DNA of 64,000 bases, taken from assembly GCF_011046535.1 (NCBI RefSeq), contig NZ_CP049257.1:4278001-4342000 (forward strand), written 5' to 3'. The notes under the pieces were generated by a model that saw only the letters and a list, made by a program, of their open reading frames with translations, had not been told where the DNA came from and did no database searches. Below are positions 28,221-36,660 of the stretch, in pieces; position 1 is the stretch's first letter, and every line of letters begins with the position of its first letter. The DNA comes from Nocardioides anomalus. GTDB taxonomy: Bacteria > Actinomycetota > Actinomycetes > Propionibacteriales > Nocardioidaceae. The position numbers were made by a program, and so were the translations under genes.

Positions 28221-28839
28221 CCGGACCCGCCCACCCCACGGGCCGGACGAAGGTCCAGCCCTCGGCCAGCCAGCGCGGCAGCTCGCGCCGGAGCGCGGCG
28301 AGCGTGCCCGACCGGTCGCCGCCACCGTCGTGCACCAGCAGCAGGCCGCCCGGCCGGCGTGCGGCGCGCAGCCGCTCGACGAGCGTGTCCGCGTCCTGGG
28401 TCAGCCAGTCGTCGATGGTGCCCGTGACGGCGAGCGGCCGCATCCCCTGGGCCGCGGCGACGTCCGCCGAGCAGCCCCAGCTGCCGTTGGGCGCACGGTA
28501 GAACGGCACGGGTACGTCGGGGTCCCCGGCCGCGGCCCGGATCGCCGCCGTCGTGCGGGCCAGCTCGTCCGCGACCCGGGGCACGGGCGCCGCCCCGAGG
28601 TCGTCGTAGGACCACCCGTGGTTGGCCAGCACGTGGCCCTCGGCCACCACCCGCCGCACGAGCGGTGCGGCGCCCGGACCGGCGGCCCGCTCCCCGACCA
28701 GGCAGAACGTCGCGGGCACGGCGTGCTCGGCCAGCAGGTCCAGCAGGGCCGCGGTCGTCGCGCCCGCGGGCCCGTCGTCGACGGTCAGGGCCACGCACCG
28801 GCCCCGGCCGTCGGCCCGCGCCACCTCGATCTGCGTCAT
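28213..28839 (-). CDS. Polysaccharide deacetylase (NodB domain) family protein
   Basis: This 208-residue carbohydrate esterase family 4-like protein has ALTVDDGP with the two acidic residues of the active site, EGHVLANHGWSYDDL where the metal-binding HxxxH motif is expected but the second His is Tyr, and the RAPNGSWG arginine motif. TGTIDDWL and LLLVHDGGGDR follow. No signal peptide is visible, so it may be cytosolic. It is divergent from the sugar ABC operon with the LacI operator between them, suggesting shared control. Confidence 0.85.
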   Translation of the reverse strand: MTQIEVARADGRGRCVALTVDDGPAGATTAALLDLLAEHAVPATFCLVGERAAGPGAAPLVRRVVAEGHVLANHGWSYDDLGAAPVPRVADELARTTAAIRAAAGDPDVPVPFYRAPNGSWGCSADVAAAQGMRPLAVTGTIDDWLTQDADTLVERLRAARRPGGLLLVHDGGGDRSGTLAALRRELPRWLAEGWTFVRPVGWAGPAS

Positions 28840-28843
28840 CCTT

Positions 28844-28858
28844 GGAAAACGATATCGA
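28844..28858. promoter_or_regulatory. LacI-type operator at the sugar ABC operon
   Basis: The 15-mer ggaaaacgatatcga has the central CG and flanking A/T half-sites typical of LacI/GalR operators. The same 15-mer with one change occurs at 35392-35406 just upstream of the lacI-type gene. A further gataacg half-site follows at 28858-28864. A TTGACA-like -35 hexamer at 28865-28870 abuts the site, so binding there would block transcription of the transport operon. It could also control the divergent deacetylase gene, whose start is 5 nt away. Confidence 0.75.
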
Positions 28859-28864
28859 TAACGA

Positions 28865-28894
28865 TTGACAAGCCCCGCGAGGGGCTGGCACCGT
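28865..28894 (+). promoter_or_regulatory. Candidate promoter of the sugar ABC operon
   Basis: A perfect TTGACA -35 hexamer lies at 28865-28870 directly beside the LacI operator. A weak -10 (caccgt) follows after 18 nt, with a 6-bp hairpin (agcccc/ggggct) in the spacer. A transcript would start about 30 nt before the substrate-binding protein gene. The -10 is poor, so the exact start is uncertain. Confidence 0.45.
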
Positions 28895-28929
28895 CCGTGT
28901 GCAACAGGTCACACCAGGAGGAGCGCCCC

Positions 28930-30213
28930 ATGAAGAGGTCCCCGATCATCCCCGCCCTGGCCCTCGTCGCCGCCTCGGTCGGGCTGGCCGCGTGCGGTTC
29001 CGACGACTCGACGTCGGCCGACGGCAAGACCGTGGTCACCTGGTGGCACAACTCCAACAACGACCCCGGGAAGTCCTACTACGAGCAGGTGGCCCAGGAC
29101 TTCGAGGCCGACCACCCGGACGTCGACATCAAGGTCGAGGCCATGCAGCACGAGGACATGCTGACCAAGCTCGACGCGGCCTTCCAGAGCGGCGACGCGC
29201 CCGACGTCTACATGGAACGCGGCGGCGGCGAGCTGGCCGAGCACGTCGACGCGGGGCTGACCAAGGACCTCTCGGAGTCGTCCGCCGACATCATCGGCAA
29301 GCTCGGCGGCTCGGTGGCCGGCTGGCAGGTCGACGACAAGACCTACGCGCTGCCGTTCTCGGTCGGCGTGGTCGGCTTCTGGTACAGCAAGTCGATGATG
29401 GCCCAGGCCGGTGTGACCACGATGCCGACGACCTGGGACGAGATGGACGACACCATCGCCCAGGTCAAGGCGGCGGGCATGGAGCCGCTCTCGGTCGGCG
29501 CCGGCGACAAGTGGCCGGCCGCCCACTACTGGTACTACTTCGCGGTCCGCGAGTGCAGCCAGGACGTGCTCACCGACGCGGTGACCAGCCTGGACTTCTC
29601 CGACGACTGCTTCCTGCGGGCCGGGCAGGACCTCGAGCACCTGGTCGGGGAGGAGCCCTTCAACAAGGGCTTCCTCTCCACCGGCGCCCAGGACGGGCCG
29701 AGCAGCGCGTCCGGGCTGCTGGCCACCGGCAAGGTCGCCATGGAGCTCCAGGGGCACTGGGAGCCGGGCGTGATGCAGGGGCTCACCGACGACGGCTTGG
29801 GGCTGGGCGACGACCTCGGCTGGTTCCCGTTCCCGACCGTCGAGGGCGGCGAGGGCGACCCCACCGCCGCGCTCGGCGGCGGCGACGCCTGGGCGGTGTC
29901 CGAAGGAGCGCCCGACGCCGCGGTCGACTTCGTGGACTACCTGCTCTCCGACGAGGTCCAGCAGGGCTTCGCCGAGCGCGACATGGGGCTGCCCACCAAC
30001 CCGGCGGCGACCGGCTCGGTCAAGGACCCGGCCCTGGCCGGCCTGATCAAGGTGCGCGACGCGGCGCCGTACGTCCAGCTCTACTTCGACACCGCGTTCG
30101 GCCAGTCGGTCGGTGGGGCGATGAACGACGAGATCGCGCTGCTCTTCGCCGACCAGGCCTCGCCCGAGGACATCGTCTCGGCGACCCAGGACGCTGCTGA
30201 CGCAGAGAAGTGA
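28930..30213 (+). CDS. ABC transporter sugar-binding lipoprotein
   Basis: This 427-residue extracellular solute-binding protein (family 1) has a lipoprotein signal with lipobox LAAC at Cys21. VVTWWHNSNNDPGKSYYEQVAQDFEADHPDVDI is a typical beginning; many aromatic residues (WYYFAVRE, AHYWYYF) line the sugar pocket of such proteins. It starts with ATG 8 nt after AGGAGG and is the first gene of an operon with two permeases and a GH3 glycosidase. The ligand is probably a beta-linked oligosaccharide. Confidence 0.94.
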   Translation: MKRSPIIPALALVAASVGLAACGSDDSTSADGKTVVTWWHNSNNDPGKSYYEQVAQDFEADHPDVDIKVEAMQHEDMLTKLDAAFQSGDAPDVYMERGGGELAEHVDAGLTKDLSESSADIIGKLGGSVAGWQVDDKTYALPFSVGVVGFWYSKSMMAQAGVTTMPTTWDEMDDTIAQVKAAGMEPLSVGAGDKWPAAHYWYYFAVRECSQDVLTDAVTSLDFSDDCFLRAGQDLEHLVGEEPFNKGFLSTGAQDGPSSASGLLATGKVAMELQGHWEPGVMQGLTDDGLGLGDDLGWFPFPTVEGGEGDPTAALGGGDAWAVSEGAPDAAVDFVDYLLSDEVQQGFAERDMGLPTNPAATGSVKDPALAGLIKVRDAAPYVQLYFDTAFGQSVGGAMNDEIALLFADQASPEDIVSATQDAADAEK

Positions 30214-31190
30214 CGGTCTCCCTCGAGCGTGTGGCCGGGGCGGGGCCCTCCCCCGCCCCGGCTGCGCCCGCCCGGCCGCCGCGGGCGCGGCGTTCGGCCG
30301 GCGCCCGCGTGCGCACCGCGGCCGAGGTCCTGTTCTTCGTCAGCCCAGCGCTGGCGCTGTTCCTGCTCTTCGTGGTCTGGCCGATCGTCAAGGCCGCGCA
30401 GTTCTCGCTCTACCGCTGGCGGGGCTTCGGCCCGCTCAGCGACTTCGTCGGGCTGCAGAACTACTCGACCGTGCTGCACGACGAGGTCTTCCGGGGTGCG
30501 TTCTCGCACAACCTGTTCATCGTCGTCGGCTCGATCGTGCTGCAGCTGCCGCTCGGCCTGGCCGTGGCGCTGCTGCTCAACCGGCGGATCCGCGGCCAGG
30601 GGCTGCTCCGCACCATCGTCTTCGTCCCCTACGTCCTGGCCGAGGTCATCGCGGCGGTCGTCTGGCTGCAGCTGCTCCAGCCGGAGTACGGCGCGGTCGA
30701 CTCCCTGCTCTCCGGCGTCGGCGTGCCCGTGCCCGACCAGGGCTGGCTGGGCTCCCCCGACCGAGCGCTGTGGACCGTGCTCATCGTCCTGACGTGGAAG
30801 TACCTCGGACTGGCCGTGCTCCTGTTCCTCGCCGGCCTGCAGGGCGTGCCGCAGGACGTGGTCGAGGCCGCCGAGATCGACGGCGCGAGCTGGTGGCAGG
30901 TCCAGCGCTGGATCACCGTGCCGCTGCTCGGGCCGACCGTGCGGATCTGGGTGTTCCTGTCGATGATCGGCTCGCTGCAGTGCTTCGACATGGTGTGGGT
31001 GCTCACCGGCGGCGGCCCGGCCAACTCGACGACGACCATGGCGACGTTCCTGGTCAACGAGGGCACCAAGCGGCACAACTACGGCATCGCCGCCGCGGCC
31101 TCGGTGATCCTCTTCGTGGTCGCGTTGTTCTTCGCGCTCGCCTACCAGCTGCTCGTGCTGCGTCGCGACACCAAGGGGGCGGCGCGGTGA
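30210..31190 (+). CDS. Sugar ABC transporter permease (MalF-type)
   Basis: This 326-residue inner-membrane permease with six spans has a cytosolic EAA loop: EAAEIDGASWWQVQRWITVPLL. A Pro/Arg-rich cytosolic N-terminus precedes the first span (LFFVSPALALFLLFVVWPIVKA). The start GTG overlaps the stop of the binding-protein gene as GTGA. Its partner is the next gene; no ATPase gene is present, so a shared MsiK-like ATPase is expected elsewhere in the genome. Confidence 0.94.
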   Translation: MTVSLERVAGAGPSPAPAAPARPPRARRSAGARVRTAAEVLFFVSPALALFLLFVVWPIVKAAQFSLYRWRGFGPLSDFVGLQNYSTVLHDEVFRGAFSHNLFIVVGSIVLQLPLGLAVALLLNRRIRGQGLLRTIVFVPYVLAEVIAAVVWLQLLQPEYGAVDSLLSGVGVPVPDQGWLGSPDRALWTVLIVLTWKYLGLAVLLFLAGLQGVPQDVVEAAEIDGASWWQVQRWITVPLLGPTVRIWVFLSMIGSLQCFDMVWVLTGGGPANSTTTMATFLVNEGTKRHNYGIAAAASVILFVVALFFALAYQLLVLRRDTKGAAR

Positions 31191-32077
31191 CCGACACGCT
31201 GCCCGACGTCACCCCGCCGGCACCGGCCCGGCCCGCGCCGCGGCGTACGACGTCCGTGCGCGGGGGCGGCGGCTCGCCGCTGGTGTACCTCGGGGCGCTC
31301 GTCGTCGTCGCGCTCACCCTCGGCCCCGTCGTGTACGGCGTGCTGGGCGGCTTCCGCAGCAACGCGCAGCTGGCCGACTCCCCGGCCGGGCTGCCCGACC
31401 CGTGGCTGCTCGACAACTACCGCCGGGTGCTGACCAGCCCGACGTTCTGGCGCTACGCCCTCAACTCCACCGTGGTCGCCGGGCTCACCACGCTGCTGGT
31501 CGTGGTCTTCGGGCTGATGGCGGCCTACCCCCTGGCGCGCTACCGCTTCCCCGGGCGCGAGGCGCTCTACAGCGTCTTCCTCGTGGGTCTGCTCTTCCCG
31601 GCGACGGTGGCGATCATCCCGCTGTTCATCCTCGTCAGCCGGGACCTGCAGCTGGGCAACACCTGGTGGGGCGTGGCCCTGCCGCAGGCGGCGTTCGGGC
31701 TGCCGATGACCGTGGTGATCCTGCGCCCGTTCCTCGTCGCGATCCCCGACGAGCTCGAGGAGGCCGCGCTCATGGACGGCGCCTCGCGGATCGGCTTCTT
31801 CTTCCGCGTGGTCGTGCCGCTGTCGGCCCCGGCCACCATCACCGTCGGGGTGCTCGCCTTCGTCGCGTCCTGGAACGCCTACCTGCTCCCGCTGCTGCTG
31901 CTCCAGGGCGACATGAAGACGCTGCCGCTCGGTGTGGCCGACTACTCCACGCAGTACTCCTCCGACACCGCCGGCGTCCTCGCCTTCACCACCCTGGCCA
32001 TGGTCCCCGCCCTCGTCTTCTTCCTCGCCGTGCAGCGCCGCATCGTCAGCGGCCTCCAGGGCGCGGTGAAGGGCTGA
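31187..32077 (+). CDS. Sugar ABC transporter permease (MalG-type)
   Basis: This 296-residue permease with six spans has the EAA loop EEAALMDGASRIGFFFRVVVPL. A Pro/Arg-rich N-terminal tail comes before the first span (VYLGALVVVALTLGPVVYG). GTG 31187 overlaps the stop of the upstream permease gene (GTGA), and its own stop overlaps the ATG of the GH3 gene (TGATG), a fully coupled operon. Confidence 0.94.
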   Translation: MTDTLPDVTPPAPARPAPRRTTSVRGGGGSPLVYLGALVVVALTLGPVVYGVLGGFRSNAQLADSPAGLPDPWLLDNYRRVLTSPTFWRYALNSTVVAGLTTLLVVVFGLMAAYPLARYRFPGREALYSVFLVGLLFPATVAIIPLFILVSRDLQLGNTWWGVALPQAAFGLPMTVVILRPFLVAIPDELEEAALMDGASRIGFFFRVVVPLSAPATITVGVLAFVASWNAYLLPLLLLQGDMKTLPLGVADYSTQYSSDTAGVLAFTTLAMVPALVFFLAVQRRIVSGLQGAVKG

Positions 32078-34380
32078 TGTCCGTGTCCACCACGACCCCT
32101 CACCCAGGAGGCCCCGTGACCGAGACCGCCGCCGGCGAGGACCCGCGGGTCGCCGACCTCCTGGCGCAGATGACGCTGGAAGAGAAGCTGGCCCAGCTCG
32201 TCGGCTACTGGGAGAAGGACGCGACGGGCTCCGACGTCGCGCCGCTCGCGGGAGCCTTCGACAGCGGTCCCGGCCTGGAGGAGTTCAGCCGGCACGGCCT
32301 CGGCCACCTGTCCCGGCCCTACGGCACCCGGCCGGTCGAGCCGGCCGACCGGGCCGCGTGGCTGTGGGGGTTCCAGCGGCACCTGGTCGAGCAGACCCGG
32401 CTCGGCGTACCGGCGATCGTGCACGAGGAGTGCCTCACCGGCCTGGCCGCGTGGCGGGCCGCGACCTTCCCCGCGCCGCTGTCGTGGGGCGCGTCGTTCG
32501 ACCCCGGGCTGGTCGAGCAGGTCGGCGCCGCCATCGGCCGCTCGATGCGCGAGCTCGGCGTGCACCAGGGCCTGGCGCCGGTGCTCGACGTCATCCGCGA
32601 CCCGCGCTGGGGGCGGGTCGAGGAGTGCATCTCCGAGGACCCGTACGCCGTGGGCACCATCGCCACGGCGTACGTCACCGGGCTGCAGTCGGCCGGGGTG
32701 CACGCGACGCTCAAGCACTTCGTCGGCTACTCCGGCTCGCAGGCGGGCCGGAACTTCGGGCCGGTGCACGCCGGGCCACGCGAGCTGGCCGACGTGTTCC
32801 TGGTGCCGTTCGAGATGGCCGTGCGCGCCGGGGCGCGATCGGTGATGAACGCCTACACCGAGATCGACGGCGTGCCGGTCGCCGCCGACCGGTCGCTGCT
32901 GACCGGGCTGCTGCGTGAGCAGTGGGGCTTCGACGGCACGTGCGTGGCCGACTACTACGCCGTCGCCTTCCTGCACCTGCTGCACGGGGTGGCCGCCGAC
33001 CCCGGCGACGCCGCCGGGCAGGCGCTGTGCGCGGGCATCGACGTGGAGCTGCCCACCGGCGACACCTACCTCGCGCCGCTGGCCAAGGCGGTCCGCAGCG
33101 GGGCCGTCGAGATGGACGCCGTCGACCGGGCCGTGACGCGGGTGCTCCGACAGAAGGCCGACCTCGGGCTGCTCGACGCCACCTTCACCGACCCGCCGCC
33201 CACGGCCGTGGACCTCGACGACGACGAGCACCGCGCGCTGGCCCGGCGGCTGGCCGAGGAGTCGGTGGTGCTGCTGGCCAACGACGGCACGCTGCCGCTG
33301 CGCTCCCCCGGCCGCGTCGCGGTCATCGGCCCGAACGCCGACCGCTCCGCCGCGCTCTTCGGGTGCTACTCCTTCGCCAACCACGTGCTGCCCGACCACC
33401 CCGGCACCGAGCTCGGGATCGCCGCACCCACCGTCCTCGCCGCTCTCGCGGACGAGCTGGGCGACGTCACCCACGTCGAGGGCTGCTCGGTCGACGGCCC
33501 CGACACCGCCGGCCTCGCGGACGCCCGCGCCGCGGCCTCCGACGCCGACCTGGCCGTGGTGGTGGTCGGCGACCGGGCCGGGCTCTTCGGGCGCGGCACG
33601 GTCGGTGAGGGCTGCGACCGCGACGACCTCGAGCTGCCCGGCGTGCAGCGGCAGCTGGTGGAGGAGGTGCTGGCCACCGGGACGCCGGTGGTGCTCGTGC
33701 TCCTCACCGGTCGGCCGTACGCCGTGGGCTGGGCTCTCGCCCGATGTGCGGCCGTCGTGCAGGCGTTCTTCCCCGGCGAGGAGGGCGGTCCGGCCATCGC
33801 CGGGGTCCTCTCGGGGCGCGTGAACCCGTCCGGACGGCTGCCCGTGAGCATCCCGCGCTCGGCCGGTGCGCAGCCCTACGGCTACCTGCGCCCGCCGCTG
33901 GCCGGGCCGGGCGAGGTGACCAGCCTGGACAGCACCCCGGCGCGGCCGTTCGGCTTCGGGCTGTCGTACTCGACGTTCGTCCACGACCAGCTCGTCGCCG
34001 GGCCCACCGCCGCGACCTCCGAGGGCGTCGCCGTCGAGGTGCGCGTCACCAACACCGGCGACCGGGCCGGGGCCGACGTCGTGCAGCTCTACGGTCGCGA
34101 CGTGGTGGCCAGCGTGACCCGGCCGGTCGCGCAGCTGCTCGGCTTCGCGCGCGTCGAGCTCGAGCCCGGGGAGAGCCGGACGGTGGCGTTCGACGTACCT
34201 CCCGCGAGGCTGGCCTTCACCGGCGCCGCCGGCGTGAAGGTGGTCGAGCCCGGGGACCTGGTGCTGTGGGTGGGTGCGTCGTGCGACGACCGCGAGGTCA
34301 CCGCCACCGTGGCCCTGACCGGGCCGGTGCACGAGGTGCCGTCCGGGTCGCCGCTCGGCACCGGGGTCCGGGTCAGCTAG
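32077..34380 (+). CDS. Cytosolic GH3 beta-glycosidase (beta-glucosidase/xylosidase type)
   Basis: This 767-residue glycoside hydrolase family 3 enzyme has no signal peptide, so it acts on imported sugars. The N-terminal barrel holds MTLEEKLAQL, SLDP-like DVIRDPRWGRVEEC, LKHFVGYSGSQAGRN and the nucleophile in TCVADYYAV. The second alpha/beta domain contains VLLANDGTLPLRS and the C-terminal fibronectin-like domain VRVTNTGDRAGADVVQLY. The KHF/PVHAGPREL pattern occurs in xylosidase-like members, but glucoside specificity is equally possible. The 3' end overlaps the convergent lacI-type gene by 8 nt. Confidence 0.93.
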   Translation: MSVSTTTPHPGGPVTETAAGEDPRVADLLAQMTLEEKLAQLVGYWEKDATGSDVAPLAGAFDSGPGLEEFSRHGLGHLSRPYGTRPVEPADRAAWLWGFQRHLVEQTRLGVPAIVHEECLTGLAAWRAATFPAPLSWGASFDPGLVEQVGAAIGRSMRELGVHQGLAPVLDVIRDPRWGRVEECISEDPYAVGTIATAYVTGLQSAGVHATLKHFVGYSGSQAGRNFGPVHAGPRELADVFLVPFEMAVRAGARSVMNAYTEIDGVPVAADRSLLTGLLREQWGFDGTCVADYYAVAFLHLLHGVAADPGDAAGQALCAGIDVELPTGDTYLAPLAKAVRSGAVEMDAVDRAVTRVLRQKADLGLLDATFTDPPPTAVDLDDDEHRALARRLAEESVVLLANDGTLPLRSPGRVAVIGPNADRSAALFGCYSFANHVLPDHPGTELGIAAPTVLAALADELGDVTHVEGCSVDGPDTAGLADARAAASDADLAVVVVGDRAGLFGRGTVGEGCDRDDLELPGVQRQLVEEVLATGTPVVLVLLTGRPYAVGWALARCAAVVQAFFPGEEGGPAIAGVLSGRVNPSGRLPVSIPRSAGAQPYGYLRPPLAGPGEVTSLDSTPARPFGFGLSYSTFVHDQLVAGPTAATSEGVAVEVRVTNTGDRAGADVVQLYGRDVVASVTRPVAQLLGFARVELEPGESRTVAFDVPPARLAFTGAAGVKVVEPGDLVLWVGASCDDREVTATVALTGPVHEVPSGSPLGTGVRVS

Positions 34381-35377
34381 GCGGGGCCGTCGAGGCCCGC
34401 TCGACGAGCGAGACCGGCATCCGCACGTCGGGGGGACGGGTGCCGGGCTCCTCGAGCATGCGCACGAGCAGGTCGAGGGCGGCCGCGCCCATCTCGTGCA
34501 ACGGCTGGTGGATGGTGGTGAGCGGCGGGGTGCCGCCGACCGCCTCGGGGACGTCGTCGAAGCCGACCACCGAGAGGTCCTCGGGCACGCGCAGGCCCAG
34601 CCCGGCCGCGACCTCCATGGTGCGCAGCGCCATCAGGTCGTTGCCGCCGAAGACGGCCGTCGGCCGGTCCTCGCGCGTGAGCAGCGCCCGGGCCGGGCCC
34701 TCGGCGGTCTCGGCGCGGTAGTCGCCGTTGCCGACCAGCGACTCGTCGACGGGTACGCCGGCCGCGGCCATCGCCTGCCGGAACCCCTGCTCGCGCAGCC
34801 GCGCCGACTCCAGGTCCTGGCGACCGCTCAGCAGCGCGATCCTCCGGTGGCCGAGGCCCAGCAGGTGCTCGGTGGCCAGCACCGCGCCGGCCAGGTTGTC
34901 GGAGTCCACGCTGGGCGCGTCGGCCGGGCCGGTGTGCGGGTCCACGGCGACGACCGGGATGCCCGCGCCGGCGTCGACCACGGTCGGCGTGACCAGGATC
35001 GCCCCGTCGATGAGCGTCCCTCCCAGCCGCGCCAGCGACCGGCGCTCCCACCCGACGGCGTCCTCGCGGTGACCGCCGGACCAGGCCAGCAGCTCGTAGC
35101 CCGTCCCGCCCATCGCCGCCGACACGCCCTTGAGCAGCTCGGTGCTGAACGGCTCGAACTCGGCCACCAGCACGCCCAGCACGCCCGTGCGGCTGCTGCG
35201 CAGGCTGCGCGCCCCGAGGCTCGCCTCGTAGCCCAGCTCCGCCACCGCCGCCGACACCCGGTCGACGGTCGCCGGCGCGATCCCGTAGCGACCGTTGACC
35301 ACCTTGGACACCGTGGCCACCGAGACACCGGCCGCGCGGGCCACGTCGGCCATCTTCACGCGCTCACCGGTGGCCAT
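34373..35377 (-). CDS. LacI family transcriptional regulator
   Basis: This 334-residue repressor has the N-terminal HTH MADVARAAGVSVATVSKVVNG, then the hinge, then a periplasmic-binding-protein-like sugar domain (LGVLVAEFEPFSTELLKGV, LSVVGFDDVPEAVGGTPPLTTIHQP). It is convergent with the GH3 gene and shares its operator sequence with the ABC operon promoter. A copy of the operator lies about 15 nt upstream of its own start, so autoregulation is likely. The inducer is expected to be the imported sugar or its product. Confidence 0.95.
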   Translation of the reverse strand: MATGERVKMADVARAAGVSVATVSKVVNGRYGIAPATVDRVSAAVAELGYEASLGARSLRSSRTGVLGVLVAEFEPFSTELLKGVSAAMGGTGYELLAWSGGHREDAVGWERRSLARLGGTLIDGAILVTPTVVDAGAGIPVVAVDPHTGPADAPSVDSDNLAGAVLATEHLLGLGHRRIALLSGRQDLESARLREQGFRQAMAAAGVPVDESLVGNGDYRAETAEGPARALLTREDRPTAVFGGNDLMALRTMEVAAGLGLRVPEDLSVVGFDDVPEAVGGTPPLTTIHQPLHEMGAAALDLLVRMLEEPGTRPPDVRMPVSLVERASTAPPS

Positions 35378-35391
35378 GGGCGCAGCCTATT

Positions 35392-35406
35392 GGAAAACGT
35401 TATCGA
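35392..35406. promoter_or_regulatory. LacI-type operator upstream of lacI-type gene
   Basis: The 15-mer ggaaaacgttatcga is identical to the site at 28844-28858 except for one base. It is 15 nt upstream of the LacI start codon. Finding the same site at both ends of the same gene cluster supports one regulon with autoregulation. Confidence 0.75.
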
Positions 35407-35467
35407 CGGTGGGGTCGGCGCACCGGCCGGTCGCGCGGTGCGGGCCGGCGGGGCGGCAGCCGCGCGG

Positions 35468-36073
35468 TCAGGGCCGGGCGAGGGAGGCGGCGAGGCCGAC
35501 GAGGTGGCCGAGGCGCGCGAGCTCCGACTCGACGTACTCGGGTCCGCCCCGGCGGCAGAGGACGACGACGTCGTTGCCGTCGATGCGGGCGCCGGCGTAG
35601 AGGTTGACCTCGTCGCCGTCGACGTCGACGCGGGAGGCGCGCTCGATCTCCAGGAACGGCCAGTCGGTGGGGGCGGCGTCGGTGCGGTGGACGACGCCCT
35701 GGCTGCGGTGGACGCGCAGGGCCCAGTCGGCGCGGAAGGCCACGGGCAGGAGGTCGACCACGCGGTCGAGGGCCTGCTCCGGGTCGGTGGTGAGCTCCTC
35801 GACGACCTCGAGGTCGAGGAAGAGGTTGCCGCCGGCGGCGTACCGGCTGATCCACATGACCTGCACGCCGTCGAGGGTGTTGCAGGCCGAGACGATGGAG
35901 TCCGGCATGGCGCCGCCGTGCATCTCCAGGAGCACGTCGTCGACCGCGGTGCCGTCACCCTTCTCGACGATCTCGATGGCCTCGATGTCGCCGCCGGCCT
36001 CACCGATCGCGGTCGCGACGCGGCCCAGCGACCCCGGGACGTCGGGGAGCTCGACACGCAGCAGGAACGGCAC
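35468..36073 (-). CDS. ACT domain-containing protein
   Basis: This 201-residue cytosolic protein has an N-terminal ACT domain: LLRVELPDVPGSLGRVATAIGEAGGDIEAIEIVEKGDG, the usual ligand-binding amino-acid sensing fold. The middle part (QALDRVVDLLPVAFRADWALRV) and the C-terminus (VVVLCRRGGPEYVESELARL) look like a second small domain. Close relatives are conserved in actinobacteria without a known role; a regulator of amino-acid metabolism is likely but not shown. It starts with ATG; no operon partner. Confidence 0.85.
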   Translation of the reverse strand: MPFLLRVELPDVPGSLGRVATAIGEAGGDIEAIEIVEKGDGTAVDDVLLEMHGGAMPDSIVSACNTLDGVQVMWISRYAAGGNLFLDLEVVEELTTDPEQALDRVVDLLPVAFRADWALRVHRSQGVVHRTDAAPTDWPFLEIERASRVDVDGDEVNLYAGARIDGNDVVVLCRRGGPEYVESELARLGHLVGLAASLARP

Positions 36074-36225
36074 TCCTCGACCCTAGGGCACCTGCGTGAC
36101 GCTGCTGTTGCGGCCGGCTCGCCCTCCGGAACGCGACCACGGGCGCTCGCGGCTCCTCCTTTCGTCTGCTCGAGCAGGTGCCGCGGTCTCTGTCCGGGTG
36201 CGACGCAGGCTGCGAGCGTCGGGGC

Positions 36226-36660
36226 ATGGAGAAGGACGTGGCCGCGCAGGGCGCGGTGGCGCAGGCGCTGGCGCGGGCCCGCACGCTCGCACGAGGCTTC
36301 GTGGTGTGGAACGACGTCGTCCTGGTCGTGGTGCTGGTCGTCGTCCTGGTCGCACACGGAAGCATCGCGCGGGACGCGGAGGCCACCGTGGTGCTGCGGG
36401 CCGGCGTCTTCGCCGTCGGCGGCTTCGTGCTGCTGGCCCTGCTGCGCGGCATGGCCCAGGGCAAGCGGAGCTCGTGGCTGCGGCTCGCGGTGATCTCGGT
36501 GCTGGCGCCGCTCGGGACCGTGGTGTTCGTCAGCGCCACTCGGGAGCTGCCGTGGTGGTTCGTCGTCGCCCAGCTCGTGAGTGCCGTGCTGCTGGCGGGG
36601 ATCGCGGTCTGCGTGCTGCGGCGCGAGGTGCGGGCGGCCTACCCGAAGCTCAGCGGTTGA
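36226..36660 (+). CDS. Small integral membrane protein
   Basis: This 144-residue protein has four hydrophobic segments (WNDVVLVVVLVVVLVAHG, VVLRAGVFAVGGFVLLALL, LRLAVISVLAPLGTVVFV, WWFVVAQLVSAVLLAGIAVCVL) joined by short charged loops. It starts at ATG 36226 (MEKDVAAQG). No family is recognised. Its 3' end overlaps the convergent recD gene by about 11 nt. Confidence 0.75.
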   Translation: MEKDVAAQGAVAQALARARTLARGFVVWNDVVLVVVLVVVLVAHGSIARDAEATVVLRAGVFAVGGFVLLALLRGMAQGKRSSWLRLAVISVLAPLGTVVFVSATRELPWWFVVAQLVSAVLLAGIAVCVLRREVRAAYPKLSG

